From contig OMOG01000101.1 in assembly GCA_900290305.1 (NCBI GenBank), positions 1 through 47,307 on the forward strand: a DNA stretch of 47,307 nt, in the 5' to 3' direction. The position numbers were made by a program, and so were the translations under genes. Position 1 is the first letter of the stretch. Each line of letters opens with the position of its first letter. This DNA is from Candidatus Sulfopaludibacter sp. SbA4. Its GTDB lineage: Bacteria > Acidobacteriota > Terriglobia > Bryobacterales > Bryobacteraceae. Positions 41,787-47,307 of the stretch are shown one piece after another. The notes under the pieces were generated by a model. The model saw nothing but the letters and a program-made list of their open reading frames with translations. It had not been told where the DNA came from and searched no databases.

Positions 41787-41988
41787 CCCGCCCTTGGGCG
41801 AAACAGTCCAGGCATCCGGAAGTCTCATGAGCAGCCCCTCTATTTTGAGTTTGCGTTTTCAACCCGCAAATGACAAGACGGGCAAATACCCCGAAGTCCT
41901 CTAGCGAACCATTGGTCTGTGCTTCCGCGCACACTCCCGCCGGCCCGGCCGCGAACCGCCCCACCCCCGAGCCCGTGGTTGCTAAGAT

Positions 41989-42846
41989 GTGAGGGTGGAT
42001 TCCGAGCAAAGCCCGCCCGAAGTGGAGGCCCCTGGCAATCAGGTTGGCGCCAGCCCCGCCTGGCGGCGGGTTCAACTGGCGCGCCATCCCAAACGCCCCC
42101 ACTCGCTCGATTACATCGAACGCCTGCTGACCGACTTCCAGGAGATCCACGGCGACCGTTCGTTCGGCGACGACCCGGCCATCGTCGCCGGGCTGGGCCA
42201 GTTCGAGGGGCGTCCCGTAATGGTGGTGGCCGAGCAGAAAGGAAGGGACACCAAGCAGAAGCTGTTCCGGAATTTCGGCATGCCCAAGCCGGAAGGCTAC
42301 CGCAAGGCGCTGCGCGCGATGCAGATAGCCGGCAAGTTCGGGCGCCCGCTGATCACCCTGCTGGACACTCCCGGAGCCTATCCCGGCATCGACGCCGAAG
42401 AGCGCGGCCAGGCCGAAGCCATCGCGCGCAACCTGCGCGAGATGGCGCGCCTGCCGATTCCTGTGGTGGTGGCCTGCATCGGGGAGGGCGGCAGCGGCGG
42501 CGCGCTGGCGCTGGGCGTCGGCAACACCGTGCTCATGCTGGAGAATGCGGTCTACAGCGTGATCTCGCCGGAGAGCTGCGCCGCCATCATCTATCGCGAT
42601 TCGGCCAAGGCCGAGCAGGCGGCCGCCGCCTTGAAACTGACTGCCGAGGACCTGCGCGGGCTGGGGCTGATCGATTGCATCGTGCCCGAGCCTCCCGGGG
42701 GAGCGCAAGAGGATCCGGCCGCCGCCGCGGAGTTGCTGCGCGAGCACCTGCACCGCCACCTGGAGGAACTGGCCGATCTGACCGGCGAGGAACTGGTGGA
42801 GCACCGCTACGCCAAGTTCCGCCGCATGGGGAACTTTTTCGCGTGA
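41989..42846 (+). CDS. accA: Acetyl-CoA carboxylase carboxyltransferase subunit alpha, short N terminus
   Basis: The 285-residue subunit transfers the carboxyl group from biotin to acetyl-CoA, the first step of fatty-acid synthesis, together with AccD. Evidence: [125 protein letters not shown]. The coiled N-terminal 35 or so residues of typical AccA (about 319 in E. coli) are replaced by a short unrelated stretch. Start GTG at 41989, or GTG at 41995. A small membrane-protein gene overlaps the stop. Confidence 0.95.
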   Translation: MRVDSEQSPPEVEAPGNQVGASPAWRRVQLARHPKRPHSLDYIERLLTDFQEIHGDRSFGDDPAIVAGLGQFEGRPVMVVAEQKGRDTKQKLFRNFGMPKPEGYRKALRAMQIAGKFGRPLITLLDTPGAYPGIDAEERGQAEAIARNLREMARLPIPVVVACIGEGGSGGALALGVGNTVLMLENAVYSVISPESCAAIIYRDSAKAEQAAAALKLTAEDLRGLGLIDCIVPEPPGGAQEDPAAAAELLREHLHRHLEELADLTGEELVEHRYAKFRRMGNFFA

Positions 42847-43109
42847 AAAAGACGGTGTGGCTGGCGGTGCTCTTCGCGGCCCTGGTGGTGGGCTACGTGA
42901 TGTTCTCGAGCTTCCGCGGCGAGCGCTTCACCTGCCAGGTGTGCATGGCGTTCAAAGGCGGCCGCGACTGCCGGAAGGCGTCCGCCGCCACGCGCCAGGA
43001 GGCGCTGCGAACGGCTGTCACCAATGCGTGCGCGCAGCTCTCCGGGGGAGTGATTGAGACCAACCAGTGCGAGACGACTCCGCCGGAGTCAGTCACGTGG
43101 CTGCCATAG
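42843..43109 (+). CDS. Small membrane-anchored protein with CxxC pair
   Basis: The 88-residue protein starts at GTG 42843, overlapping the accA stop (GTGA). One N-terminal helix ([20 protein letters not shown]) is followed by a periplasmic part with [42 protein letters not shown] and [14 protein letters not shown]. The five cysteines (CxxC, then three singles) suggest disulfides or metal binding. I recall similar short proteins as conserved unknowns in Acidobacteriota. Co-translated with accA, but no functional link is obvious. Confidence 0.75.
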   Translation: MKKTVWLAVLFAALVVGYVMFSSFRGERFTCQVCMAFKGGRDCRKASAATRQEALRTAVTNACAQLSGGVIETNQCETTPPESVTWLP

Positions 43110-43148
43110 CCTGGCGCCACGGCCGGGCGGCGTACAAGTGACTCACGG

Positions 43149-43179
43149 GCTTAGTGAGATCCAGCAACACTCACTGAGC
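43149..43179 (+). terminator. Hairpin after the accA operon
   Basis: GCTTAGTGAG (43149-43158) and CTCACTGAGC (43170-43179) pair with one G-T. CAAAATTAG follows without a T run. A second, weaker pair (AACACT/AGTGTT, 43166-43192) overlaps it, so alternative structures are possible. Confidence 0.4.
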
Positions 43180-43226
43180 CAAAATTAGTGTTGAATAATT
43201 ACACGTCATCCTGCGCAATTTAGTGC

Positions 43227-43256
43227 TTGACAATCGACGGGGGGGGAGAGCATATT
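43227..43256 (+). promoter_or_regulatory. Promoter with G8 tract in the spacer
   Basis: TTGACA (43227-43232) and CATATT (43251-43256) are 18 bp apart; the spacer contains eight G in a row (43239-43246). Loss of one G would bring the spacing to the optimal 17. The downstream gene encodes a collagen-like exported protein. About 120 bases of leader follow, including a CGCCC/GGGCG hairpin near 43342-43360. Confidence 0.55.
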
Positions 43257-43382
43257 TGTATTTCTTATTTGCAGGTCCTGTAGTCCTACATCTACTAAGC
43301 GGGACCGCACCGGGCTTTCGGAGTCGCCTCTCTGACTACCTTCGCCCCCGTACGGAGGGCGCCAATAACCTGGAGAAGACCT

Positions 43383-44054
43383 ATGATCAAAGCGCTCGCC
43401 GCCATCGTTCTGTTTGGGCTCTTCCTGCTTGAAGTGGAAAAGCACGCACAGCCCCTTTCCGCGGATCTACAGGTGGCCAACGGCGTGCAGGCCCCTACGG
43501 GTATTCAGGGGCCTACCGGAGTTCAAGGGCCGACAGGTATTCGGGTCCCCATTGGAGTACCCGCGCCTACAGGCGTGCCGGCGCCTACAGGCCCGGTTTC
43601 CATTGGCTCCATTTCCGGAACGCTGCAAACCGAAGACGGGAAATCGGCTACCGCTGTCATTCGTGCACTGAGAATCTCGCCGCTGCCGACTGGGGCCCCG
43701 ATCGTGGTAACCTCCGCCTCAGCTACCGTCTTTCAGATTCCAGGTCTGCCGCCGGGGAATTTTGAGATCTGCGCTACCGTTCTCGCCGGGGGCTATGTCG
43801 ACCCGTGCTTGTGGGAGAGTTCAGGGCTGCTCGTTACAGTCAAGGCCGGGCAGACAACGAGCACAATTCTTACCATCAAGAAGGCCTCGGCCTTGAAGGT
43901 CCACGTCGACGATCCAGGCAAGCTCATCAAGGACTCGCCACAAGCGGCGCTTCTACTGGGCGTGGCTACCTCCGGACGCGTCTATCCTCTCCTCAAGAAG
44001 AACGAGGACATAGAGGGAAATATCGAGCCAGGGACCAGGCTGCCGTTGGGATAG
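43383..44054 (+). CDS. Collagen-like exported protein, 3' end altered
   Basis: The 223-residue frame starts with a signal peptide (MIKALAAIVLFGLFLLEVEKHA) and then a short collagen-like or silk-like tract built of six-residue units (VQAPTG, IQGPTG, VQGPTG, IRVPIG, VPAPTG). A carboxypeptidase-regulatory-like sandwich follows (GSISGTLQTEDGKSATAVIRAL, QIPGLPPGNFEICATV). The last dozen residues (EGNIEPGTRLPLG) derive from the inverted fragment that begins at about 44022, so the native C terminus seems to be lost. ATG at 43383 with GGAG at seven bases. Likely surface-exposed; expression may vary through the G tract in its promoter. Confidence 0.75.
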   Translation: MIKALAAIVLFGLFLLEVEKHAQPLSADLQVANGVQAPTGIQGPTGVQGPTGIRVPIGVPAPTGVPAPTGPVSIGSISGTLQTEDGKSATAVIRALRISPLPTGAPIVVTSASATVFQIPGLPPGNFEICATVLAGGYVDPCLWESSGLLVTVKAGQTTSTILTIKKASALKVHVDDPGKLIKDSPQAALLLGVATSGRVYPLLKKNEDIEGNIEPGTRLPLG

Positions 44055-44182
44055 AACAGGAAGTACTGTCCATACGAAAACTGGATCGTGCAGGAAGAGC
44101 CGAACGGCACCTCGGCAGCAAGCAGGGAACTCAGCCCATTGGGATCCGAGAATGCGAAGGCAAAGATCTGCGCGGAGCCCGT
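44022..44182 (-). pseudogene. Fragment of a secreted beta-domain protein, inverted
   Basis: The minus strand reads GSAQIFAFAFSDPNGLSSLLAAEV, FGSSCTIQFSYGQYFLFYP, NGSLVPGS, which follows the same pattern as the C-terminal beta domains of the duplicated proteins at the left end (FTFSDSSGYQNL, ACYIAF, LYLVD). It has no start and ends where the collagen-like gene resumes on the plus strand. Confidence 0.6.
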
Positions 44183-44499
44183 CCGGTGTCGATCGCGTTG
44201 GTGGTTCCGGCAAAACTGGCCGCGCCATCGACCTGACCGCTGGTTGCCGTCGTGGATCCGCTGATGGCGCCATTGTTGGCGTTGAACGTGGAGTCATTGC
44301 CGGCTAGAGTCGCGCCGTTCGGCAGGTGCCAGACGCCCTTGTAGTTGCTGTCCCAGGTGCCGGTGATGGACTGCTGGTCAGCAGCCGAGGCATTGCCGTA
44401 GTTCACGTACAGAGTAGTGTCTGAGGTTGGCGATACGGCCGGCACCTGCACCCACGCGATCACCTTTCCGGCAGTCCCGTCGTTATATCCACGCTTCCA
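44182..44499 (-). pseudogene. DUF2341/LamG gene fragment, inverted relative to its paralogue
   Basis: The minus strand encodes WKRGYNDGTAGKVIAWVQVPAV, TTLYVNYGNASAADQQS, TWDSNYKGVWHLPNG, DGAASFAGTTNAIDTG, the DUF2341-to-LamG boundary. The intact relative is on the plus strand directly next to it (NVIAWVQVP, TLYVYFGN, TWDTNYKQVLHL). No start codon or signal peptide is present, and the next piece (44022-44182) is in another frame. Confidence 0.8.
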
Positions 44500-44529
44500 A
44501 GGTCAGTTGCGAAGCAATATTTAAGCTGG

Positions 44530-47307
44530 ATGCGTATCAAGCCGATCACCATCAATTCCACCGGGACCTCGTCTCCTCTGGCCTATTTCCCGGTGCTGTT
44601 TTCCTCCACGGATACAGACTTCAGGACCACCGCCAATGGCGGCAGTGTGGGCAAGAATGACGGCACCGACATCTTCTTCACGGATGCCAACGGGAACAGG
44701 CTCAACCACGAACTGGAATCCTACAGTCCCAGCAGCGGCAACGTAATTGCCTGGGTGCAGGTGCCCAGCCTTCCCTCCAGCGGCGCCACCCTCTACGTGT
44801 ACTTCGGCAACAGCACGTCGGGCAACCAGCAGAACAGCGCTGCGACCTGGGACACCAACTACAAACAGGTCTTGCACCTGAATAGTGGAAACCCCTCTCC
44901 CGATTCCACTGCCAACGGTTTTAGCCCCAGCTTGCAGAGCAATGACACCTACAGCCTCGGGAAGATCGCTAGCGGGATGAAGAACAACAACGGCGCGGGG
45001 GCCGCGGTGACCGTGGGCTCCGGCACTGCCTTGGACTTTACGTCCTCAGCCACTCCAACCTGGTCGTTCTGGCTCAACCCTTCATCCCTCTCGCACGACA
45101 CCCGGCTCCTGGAGGAGCCGCGGTACGGCGGGTGGGGCGTGGAGTACACCAGTGCGGGACTCCTGCGCCTGGTAACCTACGGAAGCAGCAGCGTCAGCTA
45201 TTCCGGCGCCATCACGGTCGACAACAATTGGCACTACTATACAGTTACCTACGATGGAACCACCGCCCGCTTCTATAAAGATGGCACTCTGCAGGTCAGC
45301 AGCGCCTATCAAGCGGGCTGGACCAGTTCCACCGCTTCCTATTACGTGGGGGGCGACAGTCAATACCCGCTTTGGGGCAGCACCGATGAAGTCCGAATCT
45401 CGAACATCGCCCGTTCCGCCGACTGGATCAAAACCGAATACGCCAACCAGAACGCGCCGGCGAGCTTCTACGGCCTGGGCCCATCGCAATCGGGGCCGGC
45501 GGGCGCCCCGGATCTCACCATCGCCAGCACGCACAGCGGCAACTTCCTCCAGGGACAGACAGGGGCCACGTACACGATTACCGCCACCAACAGCGGCACG
45601 GCCTCGACAAGCGGCACGGTGACGGTGGCCGACACGGTGCCCGCCGGCTTGACGGCGACCGGAATCGCCGGAAACGGCTGGACGTGCACGCAGCAACCCT
45701 CCGGGCCTTGCACGCGTAGCGATGTCCTGGCGGCGGGGGCCAGCTATCCCGCGATCGCGCTTACCGTGACCGTGGCGGTGAACGCCCCTTCCAGCGTGAC
45801 CAACACTGCCACGGTATCGGGAGGCGGCGAAACCAACACCTCGAATGACACGGCCAACGACCTGACCACCATCATCGCCATCGGCAGCAGCGCGGACCCG
45901 AGGCGAATCGGGGTGCGCTCGACGGGCTCGTATTGGGGCGCCGCCGGGGAGCAGATCGACCTCCTGTCCGGGAACCTGAACTTCTCGCTGCCCCTGATCC
46001 AGGCGAAATCCCGCGGCGGTTGGGGCGCCACCTTCGCGCTCAGCTACAACTCCCAAACCTGGCTGCAGAACTCCGGCGTGACCTCGAACCTGGGCCGCGA
46101 CATCGGGTACGGCATGGGGTGGACATTCCAGGCGGGCGCTCTCGTGCAGGAGACCAACTACTATCTGTTCCGGGATTCCACAGGCGCGGAATATCGGCTT
46201 GACCAGTACGCCAACGGCGTTTGGACATCCATTCAAGGAATCTACCTGACCTTCGACCCCATCGCGTCCAAGCTGTACTTTCCGGACGGCAGCTTCTGGA
46301 TCATGAACGTGCAATCGGCGAGCGGCGAGCAGGATGCAGGCACATTGTACCCCTCCCAAATGGAGGATTCCAACGGCAACTACATCCAGATCCAATACTG
46401 CCAGGGCCTCGGCGCTTCGGGCGGCAGCACCAGCGGACGGATCATGACGATCACCGATACCCGCGTCAGCCAGGGCTTCGCCACCTACATGTTCAACTAC
46501 ACGGGCTCCCAGAACGTCGCGAGCTGCCCGGCGCCGGGCACCCTGCCGACGGACATTTATGTTTCCAACAGCATCTACTCGACCGAGGCGTACCACCTCC
46601 ACAGCATCACCGAAGCGCTGCAATCGCCCTTCACTCCTTCCAGCCCGTTCGGTTCGGCGAACCTCCTGCAATCGGTCACGATCACCGGGCTTGGCATCGC
46701 TGACCAGTTCACATATGCCAGCAACAACGCCACCAATGAACTCACGCAGGTGATCACACCTCTCGGAGGGACGCTGGGGTGGAGTTATGGTTCGTTTACC
46801 AATTCCGCCGGCCTGACCGTGCGCGAGGTGCAGGGTCGAACCAGCAGCGCTCCCGCAAATTCCTGGATCTTCATATCGGACGGCCAGACACCCCACGCGT
46901 CCACAACCGTCGCCGATCTCGGCGCCGAGGGCGGAAGCGGGAGCTCCAAGTTCTGGACCTTCCGAACCGATCCGGGATCGTTCCAAGGGTTGGCCAGCAC
47001 CTACGAGGAGCGCGACGGGTCCGGAACGCTCTTGCATAAGGATTACACCTGGCTCCCGGATTCCAATGGAAACGTGTACATGAGCTCGGTAGCCACCACG
47101 CTGAGCCCCGGGACTGCCAATGCCGCCAAGACCATGACCCAGCAGACGCTGGACGTCTATGGCAACCTGGTCGCCTCGCAGGTCTACGACTACTACAGTC
47201 CGGCCTCTTACCCGACCACCCCACCAAGTCCGGCGACTCGGACGTACAACTACGCCTACGTTACCGACCCGAACTACACGAGCCTGTACATCCGCAACCG
47301 GCTGGCC
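44530..47307 (+). CDS. DUF2341-LamG-DUF11-RHS surface protein, 5' altered, 3' beyond the window
   Basis: The frame is open for 926 codons from ATG 44530 to the last base. Residues 1-100: DUF2341 (KPITINSTG, FPVLFSS, DIFFTDANGNRL, VIAWVQVP). About 110-315: LamG/concanavalin-like sandwich (ATPTWSFWLNPSS, WHYYTVTYDGTTARFYKDG, STDEVRISNIARS). About 323-450: DUF11 (TYTITATNSGTASTSGTVTV, VADTVPAGLTATGI). From about 455: the N-terminal sheath of RHS/YD proteins (LLSGNLNFSLPLIQAKSRGGWG, MGWTFQAGALV, MEDSNGNYIQIQY, VYDYYSP). The usual toxin or polymorphic tip would lie beyond the window. No signal peptide is found; the frame is open a little upstream (LSWMRIKPITIN), then passes into the inverted fragment, so the true 5' end seems to have been lost. 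Confidence 0.85.
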   Translation, partial: MRIKPITINSTGTSSPLAYFPVLFSSTDTDFRTTANGGSVGKNDGTDIFFTDANGNRLNHELESYSPSSGNVIAWVQVPSLPSSGATLYVYFGNSTSGNQQNSAATWDTNYKQVLHLNSGNPSPDSTANGFSPSLQSNDTYSLGKIASGMKNNNGAGAAVTVGSGTALDFTSSATPTWSFWLNPSSLSHDTRLLEEPRYGGWGVEYTSAGLLRLVTYGSSSVSYSGAITVDNNWHYYTVTYDGTTARFYKDGTLQVSSAYQAGWTSSTASYYVGGDSQYPLWGSTDEVRISNIARSADWIKTEYANQNAPASFYGLGPSQSGPAGAPDLTIASTHSGNFLQGQTGATYTITATNSGTASTSGTVTVADTVPAGLTATGIAGNGWTCTQQPSGPCTRSDVLAAGASYPAIALTVTVAVNAPSSVTNTATVSGGGETNTSNDTANDLTTIIAIGSSADPRRIGVRSTGSYWGAAGEQIDLLSGNLNFSLPLIQAKSRGGWGATFALSYNSQTWLQNSGVTSNLGRDIGYGMGWTFQAGALVQETNYYLFRDSTGAEYRLDQYANGVWTSIQGIYLTFDPIASKLYFPDGSFWIMNVQSASGEQDAGTLYPSQMEDSNGNYIQIQYCQGLGASGGSTSGRIMTITDTRVSQGFATYMFNYTGSQNVASCPAPGTLPTDIYVSNSIYSTEAYHLHSITEALQSPFTPSSPFGSANLLQSVTITGLGIADQFTYASNNATNELTQVITPLGGTLGWSYGSFTNSAGLTVREVQGRTSSAPANSWIFISDGQTPHASTTVADLGAEGGSGSSKFWTFRTDPGSFQGLASTYEERDGSGTLLHKDYTWLPDSNGNVYMSSVATTLSPGTANAAKTMTQQTLDVYGNLVASQVYDYYSPASYPTTPPSPATRTYNYAYVTDPNYTSLYIRNRLA

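Noticed and set aside
45082-47037. 651-codon minus-strand open frame
   Set aside because: Shadow of the DUF2341-LamG-DUF11-RHS gene, which is open on the plus strand to the window end and has clear domains.

Overview
The window looks like chromosomal DNA from a soil-type Acidobacteriota, closest in style to the Solibacter/Bryobacter group. This is inferred from gene families, not from a marker gene. The pointers are a giant secreted protein ending in the Solibacter-type TIGR03437 domain, a PadR regulator paired with an ADOP-type (MacB/FtsX-like) permease, a carboxypeptidase-regulatory-domain TonB receptor, several two-component systems, many secreted beta-rich repeat proteins and high G+C. 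No rRNA, tRNA, CRISPR array or recognisable transposase was seen.

Layout. 1-4685: tandem duplication of a secreted glycosidase-like protein; the first copy carries two frameshifts. 4.7-8.2 kb: ankyrin protein, inverted heptamer repeats, then a NarL-type kinase/regulator pair. 8.4-11.9 kb (minus): a second kinase and a TonB-dependent receptor. 12.0-13.4 kb: an intact YCII protein followed by a badly decayed sigma factor. 13.4-17.9 kb (minus): ankyrin protein, ADOP permease and PadR, the last under a long inverted repeat. 17.9-18.9 kb: cytochrome c and a ParDE module with a frameshifted toxin. 19.1-24.4 kb: a 1763-residue surface protein with Ig-like repeats, a C39-like domain lacking its cysteine, and TIGR03437.

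24.4-29.5 kb is the most accessory part. A TIR-STAND NTPase is followed in the same frame, after a single TGA, by an alpha-helical repeat protein. I read this as one NLR-like immune gene of about 1314 codons split by a nonsense codon. It lies between the intact 3' end of the TIGR03437 gene and a second, diverged 165-bp copy of that 3' end. Immediately beyond is a methyltransferase gene whose central 240 bp is inverted. The block has visibly lower G+C than its flanks and looks like a recombination-acquired defence island with scarred borders.

29.5-32.6 kb (minus): LytS/LytR-type kinase and regulator plus a small exported protein. 32.8-35.4 kb: outer-membrane barrel and a nine-haem cytochrome c. 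35.5-43.1 kb is mostly housekeeping: frameshifted zinc alcohol dehydrogenase, metallo-hydrolase and membrane protein sharing a symmetric divergent promoter, YgfZ, PHP phosphoesterase, APS kinase and APS reductase, a conserved unknown, AccA and a small membrane protein. 43.2-47.3 kb: a collagen-like protein behind a promoter with a G8 tract in its spacer, inverted surface-protein fragments, and a large DUF2341-LamG-DUF11-RHS protein that runs off the end.

Several genes carry single-base indels (copy 1 of the duplication, parE, alcohol dehydrogenase). These are either real decay or consensus errors; read-level data would decide.
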